Shown here: positions 36,498 through 47,846 of the stretch, in pieces
Position numbering within the stretch: position 1 is the stretch's first letter
Layout of the letters: each line of letters starts with the position of its first letter
NCBI GenBank assembly: GCA_017871115.1
Contig: JAFCIZ010000008.1
Span: forward strand, 310,001 to 374,000
Length of the DNA stretch: 64,000 nt
Reading direction: 5' to 3'
Source of the DNA: Cunninghamella blakesleeana
Taxonomy: Eukaryota; Mucoromycota; Mucoromycetes; Mucorales; Cunninghamellaceae
Notes under the pieces: model-generated
What the model was told of the DNA's origin: nothing
Seen by the model: the letters and a program-made list of their open reading frames with translations, nothing else
Databases searched by the model: none
Made by a program: the position numbers and the translations under genes

Positions 36498-37251
36498 TCT
36501 AAAGGCTCAGCCATAAAATTTCTATTTCAAAAAAGAAATTTGTTCAATTATATTTTATAAGCATATATATATATAAGCATATATACAAGCATTCAAAATA
36601 TATATATATATATATATATATATTATTATTATTATTATATTTTATTGGTACAAACTCCATTACTATATTTTATTACCACTTATCCTACTATAATAATGCT
36701 TTATCATAGTTTATTTACTATCTTTATTACATTATATTACTATTATTTTCAATCCGTATATACATACGTATAATATTATTCAAATATATTTTTTATTATG
36801 GATAAATCCCATTACTCACATTTATTATATGTAATTATTAAACTTGCAAAAAATGTTATAAACTTTTACTTAATTGATTCATTTCTATCCTTGACAGTGT
36901 ACTTTTTCAAGACTTAATTTCTTTTTTAAATATATCTAGATATGTATATTAAAATTTGGCTATGTGTAAAAATCATTTATTTTATTTTATCAAATTATTT
37001 TTTCACTTTAATAATATCTAATAAAATATGATGATGATAGATATATATATATGTATTTATATATGCATTTGTATTTATTTAAAAAGTATAAAAGCAAAAA
37101 TGAAGGAAAGAAAGAAAGCAAGTTGAATAAAAATAAAAAATAAAAAAAAAATAAAGATACAAATAAAAGAACAATGGTTTAATTAATTCTGTGAAATAGG
37201 AAAAAAGTGATATATTACATTATATTAAAATAATATTATACGTATTATTTT
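36498..37251. other. Convergent intergenic region
   Basis: About 750 bp between two 3' ends, with (TA)n and (TTA)n runs around 36595-36645. No gene seen. Confidence 0.6.
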
Positions 37252-37946
37252 TTAATATTGCTTAGCCATTTGTTGACATTGTTTTAATTGATCTAAATAC
37301 CACTGGCAGGCAGATATATCGTTACTATTTTTTTCCAGACATTTTGTAAAAGCCATAGCATCAGTTTCACAATTCATTTGCTGTTGTTGCTGTTGAGGAG
37401 GTAGCGATGTTGATGATTCCATTTGTTGTTGTGGCTGTTGATTTTCAATTGCAGATTCATTATTATTACCACCAAACATGGCACTAGCACCTCCTACAAT
37501 AGCATGGCCTACAGAGGACCCAATGGCAACACCTGCAGCTGTACTAGCCACTATAATATTGTTTAATAAAAATAAAATATAAAAAAAAATAATGTTAATT
37601 TTCATTTTATATTTATGTATATATGTGCATATATATCTTACTTTGAGCAAATAAACCAGGCTGTTTTTGCTGTTGATAAACAGGAGCAGGTTGTTGTGGT
37701 GGTGGTTGCTGAAGTTGATGTTGTTGCTGTTGTGGTTGCTGTCTATTCGGTACGGTATGAGCATTACGTTGTTGTTGTTTAGGAACAGAAGAACGGCGAG
37801 GCTATACATATTTATTAGTTTTAAAAAATGAAATATTGAATATAAGTATTTTTTTATTAAATATAAATGTTACTTCTTTTTAAAAAAAAAAAAACAGAAT
37901 TATTTAATATATAGATACTTACAGCACTACTACTACGGCGAGGCAT
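37252..37946 (-). CDS. MIX17: Twin CX9C protein Mix17/CHCHD2-like
   Basis: Predicted mitochondrial intermembrane-space protein imported by the Mia40 relay; CHCHD2/CHCHD10/Mix17 proteins affect cristae and respiration. Three exons: 37946-37923, 37801-37642 and 37550-37252, 160 residues. The Arg-rich start MPRRSSSAPRRSS is the family's hallmark. A Gln/Pro-rich segment (~25-60) follows, then a glycine-rich hydrophobic stretch (GVAIGSSVGHAIVGG) and the C-terminal CHCH domain. The two motifs are CETDAMAFTKC and CQWYLDQLKQC, each with exactly nine residues between cysteines. The polyglutamine tracts vary by lineage. It is head-to-head with the IF1-like gene across 288 bp. Confidence 0.93.
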
Positions 37947-38234
37947 TTTTTGTTAGTTGGTTAAAATAATATAATTTGATTTAGTTATAAAAAAATTAAA
38001 AAGGAAAAAGAAGTTGAAAGAAAAAAAAAATACACTCTATTTATATATTTTTTTTTTTTTGCATGAAAAAAACCGGAAATGAAAAATGACTCAAAAATTT
38101 TTTTGAACGGGCAAAAAAAAATTACGTATTGATTTCCATTTTTAGATTTAATTTTATTTTATTTAAAAATAAAATCATCTAGCGCCTTCTTATTATTTCC
38201 TTTTTCTTTCTACTTTCCAACAAAAATATATAAA
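37947..38234. promoter_or_regulatory. Bidirectional promoter, MIX17 / IF1-like
   Basis: The 288-bp gap between two divergent start codons must hold both promoters. Both products are predicted mitochondrial, so co-regulation is plausible but is inference only. Contains A- and T-runs; no known motif identified. Confidence 0.6.
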
Positions 38235-38450
38235 ATGAATCCAAGCAATCCTTTAAGTGAACGTGAAAAAGCTGCTGAAAACCAATGGGCTAAACAACAA
38301 GTTAGTATTAACTAAATAAATAAATATGTAAATATACTTTATGTAAAATCAAAACTACTATTTGTTAATAAATCCTTTCACTTATTATAGGAAGCTGCCA
38401 AGCTTAAAGCCTTACAAGAACAATTAAAAAAGAAGGAAGAAAAGAAATAA
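38235..38450 (+). CDS. 41-residue IF1/INH1-like helical protein
   Basis: Two exons, 38235-38300 and 38391-38450, with a phase-0 intron. The product is 41 residues: a short leader, then LSEREKAAENQWAKQQEAAK and a Lys/Glu-rich end KKKEEKK. The core resembles the mitochondrial ATPase inhibitor IF1 (IATP family), whose minimal inhibitory region reads like F..REKA.E..Y...E...L. If correct it would bind F1-ATPase at low pH. It differs from classical IF1 in having no mitochondrial presequence and in being roughly half the usual length (the antiparallel coiled-coil tail is absent). A conserved non-inhibitor microprotein of the same look is an alternative. Two clean exons and in-frame splicing argue for a real gene. 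Confidence 0.6.
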
Positions 38451-38862
38451 TGAAAACGAAATAATCCGATCTATTTTATTTTATTTTATACAAGTTATAT
38501 ATTTACACCATATATTTTAAAATAAAAACCACAGCAATAATGATAATAATAAACCTAAATTTGCATTTGTATTTATTTATATAAAAAAATAATACAAAAG
38601 AGATAATAATAATAATAAATAGTAGTATTAAAAAACTAATAAATAAAGTAAAAAAAAAAAAAAATAGAATAGAATAAAACAGGATGAATTATATCGTTTC
38701 GAACGATATTAAAAATAAATAATAATATATAAAAATATATATAAATTAAATATGAATATGTAGAAGTAAATAAAATAAAATAAATAGATTAAGCGTTGTA
38801 AAAAATAATTAAATAAATAAATAATGATTCATAAAAAGATATAAAAAGTAAATAAAGTACAT
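38451..38862. other. Convergent intergenic region
   Basis: About 410 bp of AT-rich 3' flank between the IF1-like gene and ERG5. No coding sequence. Confidence 0.6.
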
Positions 38863-41078
38863 TTAAGCGGTAGCTTCTTCTACTTTTCTAGGGTGGAAAC
38901 TCATATAACAACCGTCTTGAGGATAAATAGTAGCAAAGATTCTATTATTATTATTATTATTAAAAAAAAAAAAAAAGAGAAGGAATAAATAAAGGATAAC
39001 CTTTTCTCTAATTTTCTTATTTTATACTCTGTTTATATTTCTTTTGTATTTCATGATCACTTACGAAATATCGTCACTTTTATCAGTTCTATAATGAACC
39101 CAATCCATTTGAAGACAAGCTTGAGCAACAGTAGCCATAAGATGCATAACAGCATATTCTTTACCAATACAATGATGAGGACCAGCACCAAAGACCATGT
39201 AGTTCTTTGGGTATTTTTCAGCACTTCCGTTAGGGCCCCAACGGTCAGGATCAAAGGAATCAGGGTTAGGATAAGCAACAGGATCATGAAGAGCAGGGTA
39301 AGTAGTAGGAATAACCATAGAACCCTTTGGGACAGTGTATTCAGGAGTTAAAGGCCATTCGCGAGTAGTTTGATAAGGAACCATTAAAACAGGAGGGCGA
39401 AGACGTAAAACTTCTTTAATAACTTGGCGCAAGTAGACAGATTCTTCCATTAATTCCAAAGATAAAGGTTGATTCAATTCACCTTTACGGACACGAATTT
39501 GTTCATCACGTACTTTTTGTAAAACATCAGGGTGATCAGCTAATAATTGGAAAGCCCAAGTTAAAGCAGAAGAAGTGGCATCTTGACTAGCAAATAAGAA
39601 TGTTAAAATTGTTAAAGCAATTTCACGATCATCAAATTTACGAGGAGCCTTTTTGCCTTCACGTTCACATTCTAATTCATATTCTTTCATTGAACTAATC
39701 CAAGCATCCATCATTGATTTGACTTCACCACCATTATCCATACGTACACGACTATCTTTAATGGCTTCAATGAAATGATGTACAATGAATTTACGAGATT
39801 GAATAGCCTTATAAACCTTGGTACCAGGTAATGGGATAGGGAAATTAACTAATTCCAAGGCAGCAGTAATATTAAAGTATTCCTCTGAGATCTTTTCAGC
39901 GATTTCTTCAGACATATGATAGCCTAAAAATACGCGAAGGGAAGCTTCCATATTGATATCACGGAATATCCATTGATATTGTCTCTTTTCACCATCAAGG
40001 GCTAACCATTTATTAAAATGGCGTTGATAGACTTCTTCTTGAATAGGAATATACATACCAAGGGCTTTACGGGTAAATAAAACGTTTAATCCTTTACGGT
40101 AATCCACGTGTGCTTTACCGCCAATAAATACCCAATTATCAGGACATAAAATATGTTTCATGGAATCTACAACAGCTGGGGCACAATAAGTAGGTGTGTT
40201 GAAAATCTTACGACTAAGATCACAAGTAGATGCAATAACAACAAATCTATGGTTATATAAATATAAAAATAATAAAGAGTTAAAAAACGTTATATAAGAA
40301 TAGTAAATCAGAATATGTTATCCCCCCTTAATTTCCCCTTATATATTATCGTATCGATCCATCTATTCATTTTTTATTTTTTTTTATTTTTTTTTTATTT
40401 TATTTTTTTTGTGTTGTTAATATTATTAATATTATTTATTTTTATTTTTCCCCTTCATTCATTTTTTCTTTTCTTATTTATTTATACATGTTTGATTTTT
40501 AAATAAAATATCTGGCTTCCATTTTTTTTCTTCTTTTGTTTATATTTATGTTTCAGTTTAATAATAGTAAGTTTTACCTGTCAAAAACACCAACACAAGA
40601 TAATTCACCAGATTTCCATTTACTCATATAACCTTCAAAAGTAGGATAAAGGGAATCCATAAAAGCACCAATAATAGGGATCTTTAATTTAGGACCAGGT
40701 AATGATTTCTTCTTTTTTAAATAAACATATTGTTCATAAGCAAACAATCCAACAATAGCAGAACATACAACAGCTGTAGTAGATACTTGAGGTTTTTTAC
40801 TAAACATAGTTTGAACGAAAGCAGCGATAGTGTTTTTAGCTGATTCAAGAGTACGAGGATCAAAGATGCTATATAAAATAGTTATTATAACAAAAAAAAT
40901 GAAAAACTTTAATAAAAAGAATGATTATAATTGTATCACCATCATTTCTCTTTCTCTCTCTCTTTATATATATATATATATATGTACTCTATACATTATT
41001 ATTTTTATTTTAACTTTTATATGTTTCCCTATCTCCTTTTGTTTCTTTTCTTATTTTTATTTACCTTGCAGTGGCCAT
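38863..41078 (-). CDS. ERG5: Sterol C-22 desaturase, cytochrome P450 CYP61
   Basis: ER cytochrome P450 that introduces the C-22 double bond late in ergosterol synthesis. Four exons: 41078-41065, 40868-40578, 40246-39065 and 38941-38863, 521 residues (yeast Erg5 538). An N-terminal membrane anchor lies around residues 38-60, followed by the proline-rich hinge LPGPKLKIPIIGAF. P450 landmarks: the I-helix ASQDATSSALTWAFQLL, ExxR in IKEVLRLRPP, and the heme loop FGAGPHHCIGKEYA with the cysteine ligand at about residue 461. GGKAHVDYRKGLNVLFTRKA is a strong CYP61 block. The four-exon layout has a 14-nt first exon. ERG5 is largely fungal, making this one of the best taxonomic markers in the window. 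Confidence 0.95.
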
Positions 41079-42539
41079 TGTATAAATAAACTATAGTTTA
41101 ATAATAGATTGATTTATAAAATAAAAATTAATTATATATAAAAAAAATAGATATTAAGGTATAAATAGATTTAGATGATAAACAAGTTGTATATCTATTT
41201 ATTATATATATATAAATAATATATAACGTGTGTCTTTAATAAATCGTAAAGACGACTTTAAAAAAGAAAAAAAAATTGGTGATAAAGGAAAAAAAAAAAA
41301 AGAGAGAGAAGAGAAAGAAAGAAAAGAAAGAGAAAAAGAAAGAAAGAAAAAAAAAAGGGAGTCTCAATGAAAAAGAAAAAGAATAAATCGGTAATCTATA
41401 ATAATAACTTAATTCATTCTCCGCCGCACTTTATTTTATTTGTTTGTCGTAAAAAAAAAAAATTAGAAAAAGTTTCTTTTATAGGTGGATGATCTGACAT
41501 AACTAAATAAAATAAGATTTTCCCATTTTTAAATGTGTTACCTTCATATTTTTATCAGATGATTTATATATATATTCTTAACTTTTATGTAGTTTATTAA
41601 ATAAACTGAAGTGTGCTGGCATCTTATCCGAGTGAACATCTTTTCCCTCACCTTATTTTTTTTTTTTTTTTTAAAGTATCGCCGATTTAAAAAAAGCTAT
41701 CATTTTACCGTTTTGGTTATTAATCATAAACTAAATTTTTAAATAAAAGGTTACTGAAAAAAAAAATCAAAAATAATAAATAATAGTTTAATAATACGCT
41801 TATCTTTTTCTACTCTTTTTTTTTTCTTTGTTTAACACATTTAACTATTACTATCATTACCATTTTATTACCATCATAAAAAATAAAAGGAATTGAAGCA
41901 AGTTTATTTAGAAAGTTACGTGAATGTTTACCTGGATTTAAAAAAATGAAATTTTTTTTTTAATGGAGAGATATGATTATCCTGGAGAATTTCACGGAGA
42001 TTATTTATCCGAAAACTTATTTAATAATTGATTGGACTAAATGTATCACAGAAAAAAAGTATATTTACTAAAAATGTGGCTTTATTTTTGCTTTTTGCTT
42101 TCTCTTATATTCATTTTTTTTTAAAAAAAAAAAAAGTCAAATAAAATGACATGTATTTTTTTAAAAAAAATTAAAATAATCAAAAAATAATAAGAAGAAT
42201 AAGAAAAAGAATGAAATTTCTGATTTATACTAAAAATAAAAATCAAATAGATATGTACTGATTTATATTAAAAAAAAAGATGCCAACCTTTTATGTATTA
42301 AAAAAAAAGGAACCATCATGGTTTTTAAAAGCCAGTGATCATTATACATATAAAATAGAAATTTATTCTTCATTTAATTTTTTTTTATTATAATTATTAT
42401 CCATGGCAAAAGCCCTTGGCAGTTCTTTGAGAGCAAAAAAAAAAAAAAAAATCAAATATATTAGGTTTTAATAACTATTTTTTTAATGAAATAGATTATT
42501 TAAAATAAAAAAGAGTTTAAATATGTATGTATATTAGCA

Positions 42540-43520
42540 AGTCTTTATTTTGCATTAATCTCAATTCTGGAGCAAGTAATTTTACTTTTGATTTTTAACA
42601 ATTCATAGATGGATAGCAAGCTATAATATATAAAAAAGCCATTTAATTCCAAAGATTTTTTCCTTTTTGTTTTTTTCAAGTGAATCATGCTAATCTCTTT
42701 TATTTGATATTTCTCATATTTTATTGTGCAACCTCAGTCAATTTTTTTTAACCAACCTGTAGGGGAAAATTAAGCTATAGCATGTATAGAAATTTCCCAG
42801 GTTCAAAGATTTCTTTAAAACTGTGATCACTCTATAAGATCAATATAAATTTTTTATTATGCAAATATTTCAGTCTTTTATAAAGCTATTATGTTCCAAT
42901 TTTTTAATTAATTCGCGAGTATAGAGTAACAACACTGATAGAAATCACCCAATTCCAAACTCCTATTTTTTTGAACTGCGGCCACTCTATATGAGAATAA
43001 AATAAAAATGTAATTATGAAAATACCCCGTTGTTTTACTAAGCTATCTTGATCCAATTATTTGACCAACCTATAGATAAATTTTAAACTATAACATGTAA
43101 AAATTTACCCAATTCTGGTGGCTTTTTTTTATGCTGTAATCACAGTATGTATAACTAATATATATATATATGTGTGTGTGTGTGTGTATTTTTCAACTTT
43201 TTACTAAGTTATTCTGTTCCAGTTTTTTCTATCTTTCTTTTTTTTTTTTTACTAATTCATATACAAGTGTTAAGATGTATTTTGTGTAATTGTCATCGAG
43301 TTCTAATGGTTTTTTCTTTTTAAGTTAAACCAAGAATTTTTTTCACAAATATCCCCACTTTGTATTATATAATTTTGACCCGACTTTTTATTACCAGTTC
43401 ACTAATAAATATTAGGCTACAGGATACATAAGAGCTATCCATTTCTAAGATTTTTTTTTAATCTGTAGCCATGATTATTTTTATTAATTGTACATATTTT
43501 TGAAATTTTATTTTCAATAC
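42540..43520. repeat. Decayed tandem array of ~155-bp units
   Basis: Five to six diverged units repeat the same order of words: an (A)CCAACCT.TAG-like start, AAGCTATA.CATGTA, a CCCA.TTC block, T-rich spacer, CTGTGATCAC-type word, T-rich spacer, and ACTAAGCTAT.TTGTTCCAATTTTT. The GATCAC-type word occurs at about 42681, 42821, 42976, 43134 and 43464, and the GTTCCAATTTTT-type word at about 42893, 43046, 43213 and 43376, so the period is about 140-170 bp. Units differ at many positions and by indels; one contains a (TG)n insert (43171-43188). Confidence 0.65.
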
Positions 43521-43734
43521 AACAAAAAAAGAGTAAAAAGTAAAAAAGATTATACAATGATAAATAAAAATTTTAATCTCCAATCTTTTATATTTATGGA
43601 ATACTACCAGCAACAATCTGAATTCGTTAATTTTCAACCATGCCATAAGAACCAGAAAGGCAAACTTGCCGAACGCAGCTCATTTCTTTTTTTTCCTTTT
43701 CATTTATTTTCCAATTTTCATTCTAGACAAATAT

Positions 43735-44330
43735 TCTGAACCGATATGTCAACTATAAAGTGAAAAAGCATAGAACGTGAATCATATTTTTTTGGTGAAA
43801 CAATTACAGTTTTTGTATTTATATCAAAAGGTCATTATACATTACCATTTGGCATACGTATTGTAAATATATTACCCTTGCTATCACTGACCTATCTTCC
43901 AAAATTAAATTCCTTACTTTGTCCTTTTTCATCATTAGTTGTAAATTTGCCATCAATAAAATTAATGTAAAAACGTGTAGCATTGTTTTGAATTGTAACT
44001 TTTCCATATTCAAGTATGGTAATATCTCAATAATACTTCGCCGGTATAGCAAAGATACATTTTTCTACAATATTACCAGTGGCTAAATATATGCTAGCGA
44101 TTATTCTATTATAATTAGAACTTTTTGTACCAAATAGGTAGCTGCAATAATTGGTAATGTAAATATAAATAAACTTTATAATTTTAAAAGAAGCATATTT
44201 AATTATGTTTAATAAGAGAATAATATGGAAATACAAAAAAAAAAGCAAGACTTGAATTTCTATCTTACCTTTGTTCTATGATATATATATCATATTGTTC
44301 GGTCAACAAAATCATTTCTTTGTCTTTAAA
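43735..44330 (-). pseudogene. Decayed coding sequence, family not recognised
   Basis: A minus-strand frame stays protein-like across ~170 codons but is broken by in-frame stops (TGA at 44027, a TAG near 43899 and adjacent TAA/TGA near 43840). It reads through segments such as NRIIASIYLATGNIVEKC, YGKVTIQNNATRFYINFIDG, KFTTNDEKGQSKEFNFG and KGNIFTIRMPNGN. An upstream exon-like piece ending at a GTAAGA donor near 44267 (ILLTEQYDIYIIEQR) may belong to it. The beta-strand-like alternation suggests an extracellular or viral/transposon-type domain, but I cannot name a family. Either a pseudogene or chance; the composition argues for the former. Confidence 0.35.
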
Positions 44331-44714
44331 AAATCAATTGAGTCAGCATTCTTCATTTTTACTTTTTAAATTCACCAAAATATATAAGATGATTATGTAA
44401 TCTAGAAATAAGTAAGCTTATATACATGTTCTACTTAAACTTTAAACTAATACAAACTCAGCTTTCTTTCGTTTTTCTAAAAATTACTAGAATGCTGAAA
44501 TTATTAGTACTATAAAGGAAACAGAAAAATAAAGTTAAAGAGATGCAAACAAATAAAATATTAGACAAGTTATTCAAATTTATTACAAAAAAAAATATAT
44601 TTCTTTGCTATTCTCTTTCGTCACCCTTTTTATTATTAATTAAACCCTACGTTCTTTTTTAAAATAAACAGTTTTTTAGGTCTTTTTTTTTTAATGCGTT
44701 TTTTAATGCTACAA

Positions 44715-44715
<1 letters not shown>

Positions 44716-44746
<31 letters not shown>
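44716..44746. repeat. Poly-A tract (31 A)
   Basis: Uninterrupted homopolymer in the gene desert. It could be a retroposed tail, but no cDNA-like sequence or target duplication was recognised next to it. Confidence 0.85.
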
Positions 44747-44749
<3 letters not shown>

Positions 44750-45295
44750 GTGAATTAGAGAAAAAGTGCAAGAAGAAATGGTGAAAAGGATAAATTAAAA
44801 ATAAATAGGTTATCTACATATATAAATCATTTTATTTACAATTAATATGAAGATAATAAATAAAAAAATACAAGTAAATATTATACATATGTACATTAGA
44901 TTATATGAAAAATGAATGGATACAACATAAATCGTGCTTTAAAAGTAACCATCATTTCTTTAATTTATTAACTTGTACTCTTTATCTAATCTTATTTTTT
45001 TCTCGCTCTTTCTTCTTTTACCTTTCTTTATATACAAATGTAGGTAATATATAGATTATCTTTTTACGTTTGGGTTCAAAAAAGATAATAATAAAAAAAA
45101 AGCTTTTTTAGAATTAATACTATTCTTTATTTTTCAAGATGGTATTTAAATATAAAGATCAAGCATGAAAAAATAGTCACTGTAAAAAATACGGAGTTTG
45201 ATAGATATAATATTTTGATTATTTTTTTATTTTTATTTTTTTTTTTAAACTTCTTTTTCGAAAAATAAATCTATTATATTATATTATTAATAAAA

Positions 45296-45799
45296 ATGAG
45301 TTGGACTTCTTTTTCTCAACAAATCGTTAACCCTGAAAACTTAATGGTTGCTGAACAACAAGTCGATGTATATATGGAGTTATTTAATCGGTAACAATAA
45401 TAATGAAATTATTAATAATAATAAAAATATGAAATGTCAAATATATATATATATATTTTACCTCTTAAAATATAATAATAAAGAAACTGACACTTTCTAT
45501 TTCTTTTTTCTTTTTATCATTACTATTATTATTATATTATTATTATTAATAATATTATGTATATATAAAGGATCGTATCCCAGTGTCGAAGTAAATGTAT
45601 TCCACCTCATTATCGTGAACCTGATTTACATAAAGGTGAGATGGTATGTATTGATCGATGTGTTGTTAAATATATGAAATTCCAACGAGTACTAGGTTTA
45701 AAACTTCAAGAAAAATACCCTGAACAATTTCCAGCTAGTTATAGTAATACTGATAATAACAACAATAATACGAATAATAGTTATGAGTCGACTTTTTAA
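45296..45799 (+). CDS. TIM10: Mitochondrial small Tim chaperone Tim10
   Basis: Intermembrane-space chaperone that escorts carrier proteins with Tim9. Two exons, 45296-45390 and 45571-45799, 107 residues. The twin CX3C motif is exact: CRSKC and CIDRC, separated by ~15 residues (IPPHYREPDLHKGEMV). The N-terminal helix contains AEQQVDVYMELFNR, typical of Tim10; KYPEQFPASY follows the second motif. The C-terminus is a short Asn/Thr tail that extends the usual ~90 residues. It follows the gene desert directly, so its promoter is the AT-rich 45.0-45.3 kb stretch. Confidence 0.94.
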
Positions 45800-46296
45800 A
45801 ACAATAATATGAATACATATTAAAACATAAACACCTATTAACAACTACAACAATAGTTACTTATTAATATTAAAACATACAAACAATAATGACAATAACA
45901 ACAACAAAAAAAGACTAACAAAAAGAAAAAAAAATATAAATATGAATATATATTATTTTCCGCCCTTTTTTTTTTATCTATTACAACTCCTGTATATTAT
46001 ATCATTCCCATTTTTAGACAATCGAAAAACATACAACCTTTTTTTTTATTATTATTTATTTATTTATATATAGTTATATATAGAAAAACAAATCATCATC
46101 TATACAATAAAAACGAATCATTGATATCTAAAAAAGGGCTATTTATTAAATAGAAAAACAAAAGAAAAATTATTCCCAACAATCGTGATCAAAAGAAGAG
46201 ATGATCGGTAAAAATGAAATAATATAAAGGTAGAAATAAAATAAAGAGGGTATATTTTATATATAAAAATCAAAAATAGGTTAAGAGTATGTATTA
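45800..46296. other. Convergent intergenic region
   Basis: About 500 bp of 3' flank between TIM10 and the four-TM gene. Asn-codon-like AAC/AAT tracts continue just past the TIM10 stop. No gene seen. Confidence 0.6.
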
Positions 46297-47464
46297 TTAT
46301 GACTTCATTCTATTGATCCAATCACTTGTGATTTCGGCCATACTTCTTTGATTATCATCGGTATAAGGCTGATGGGAAGAAGTGGTTGGAGGTAGATTAT
46401 ACATAAAATTAGGAGGAGGGGGGTGAGGATGAGGCATCATGGCTGGCTGTTCTCGTAATTGATTTAAATATTCTTGTCTATATTGATAATCTTCGTTTGA
46501 AAAATAATCAGCATCTTTTAACATTCGAAGTTTTTGTGTAAATGCCCATAAACACCAAGCCCAATATACCTAAAAAGATAAAAGATTTTTATATATTGAT
46601 TATTCATTTCATATATACATACATCCATAGATCCGCATATGTATATTTATAGTACAACTTACAAAAAAGATCAAAAAAATAATAAAAATTGCAATACCAA
46701 ATTTAAGTTCATCTTGCCAAATTTTACTACAATTATAAAAATCATTATATGGAGGGGTAGCATAAGTAACGTTTTGCTGATTGGTAAAGGAAATCATTTC
46801 ATCTACTCGATTTTTTGATTCATTAAAACAAGAATTTGCATTGCTTTGTTGTAAAATACCATAAAATATGATGGTAACAAAAAAATCCACTAAAAAGAAA
46901 AAAACCGCAAACCAAACCCCTTTATGAGCTCGGTTCAATACATATAATGATTCAGCATAAAGACCGAATAATGCTGCTGAGGATGCTATGGTTAAAACTA
47001 AACAGGCCACTCCTTGGGCCAATAAGGCTCCAGAGACAATGTATGAAAAAATGGCTATATTAATAAAAAGATTAATAAATTATTATTTTTTAAAAAAAAA
47101 GGTCAATAAATAGTTTTTTATTTTTTTTAATATTCGAATGATAACGATACTTACGACTTTGGAATTGAAAGGCTAAAATACTTCCATATAAACCAATAGC
47201 CTAAATAATTTTAATGGCAAAAAATAAAAAAAAAATAAAAAGAAAAAAAAAAGATTGTAAATATATCGCTCTTAATTGAGGTTATTTTTTTAAAAAAAAA
47301 ATTAATAAATGAATGAATATATAATTATAATCACTTACAAGCCATATTAAACAAGCTAAAGCACACCCAGCTCTCAATGACATGATGCCACAAAATTTTT
47401 TTGTAAAAGAACTGTTATAAACCACTGGCTCAGTAAAGGCTATATTCGTAAATAAAGATCGCAT
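46297..47464 (-). CDS. Four-TM membrane protein, function unknown
   Basis: Four exons: 47464-47339, 47200-47155, 47054-46663 and 46569-46297, 278 residues. Predicted membrane segments: ~30-55 (LRAGCALACLIWLAIGLYGS), ~60-85, ~100-125 (VWFAVFFFLVDFFVTIIFYG) and ~175-205 (FGIAIFIIFLIFFVYWAWCL). A ~50-residue loop between TM3 and TM4 holds two cysteines and NVT/NES sites, fitting a luminal or extracellular domain. The FCGIMSLRAG motif just before TM1 recalls the CG..(L/V)R.G signature of several four-TM families (LAPTM-like and fungal Kei1-like), a weak resemblance. The C-terminal ~75 residues are cytosolic-looking, Pro/His-rich (HPHPPPPNFMYNLPP) with potential sorting or WW-binding motifs. Likely an endomembrane protein. 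Confidence 0.75.
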
Positions 47465-47846
47465 CTTTTTTGTTTTTTAAGTAAAAATATACGTAAAAAA
47501 TAAGAATAAAAAAAAAGTAAAGATGATATGAAATATATAATTGTAAAAATATAAAGAAATAAAAAAAAAAACATTTTTTTTTATTTTTTTTGATCCTTCT
47601 TAAAATGAGAAGGGGTGGAACAATAACAGATTTCCTAACTAGGAAAGCTGGTTTTTAATTTTTATCTCTATGCAAAAAAAGTATAATTTTATTTTTTTTA
47701 CCTTTATTATTTTAAATAAATATAAGATATAAAAATATTATCTTATGAATTAGCCAAAGTACTTTAAAAGTGTTTTTAACTCTATAGCAAATAGTTTTCC
47801 TTGAATAAATATATAGCTGGCATTTGTAAAATCCCTTTTTTTTTTT
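47465..47846. other. Intergenic, same-strand spacer
   Basis: About 380 bp: promoter of the four-TM gene and 3' end of the JmjC gene. AT-rich, no ORF. Confidence 0.6.

Larger units (their letters stand above)
41079..45295. other. Gene desert, 4.2 kb
   Basis: The longest stretch without an intact gene. Left to right: ERG5 promoter with a purine-rich block (about 41285-41380); AT-rich sequence with isolated short frames (e.g. an ATG at 41963 with 22 codons); a decayed tandem array (42540-43520); a decayed minus-strand coding sequence (43735-44330); a 31-A tract at 44716-44746; and the TIM10 promoter. Nothing here is clearly functional. Confidence 0.65.

Noticed and set aside
40315..40506. Plus-strand Phe/Leu/Ile ORF inside ERG5
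   Set aside because: Lies within the long ERG5 intron and is T-rich noise.
42540..43520. CRISPR-like array
   Set aside because: Units are diverged along their whole length with no constant repeat/variable spacer pattern, and the genome is eukaryotic. It is a decayed tandem repeat.
44716..44746. Retrogene poly-A tail
   Set aside because: No cDNA-like or retroelement sequence and no target-site duplication could be recognised on either side; simple homopolymers are common throughout the window.
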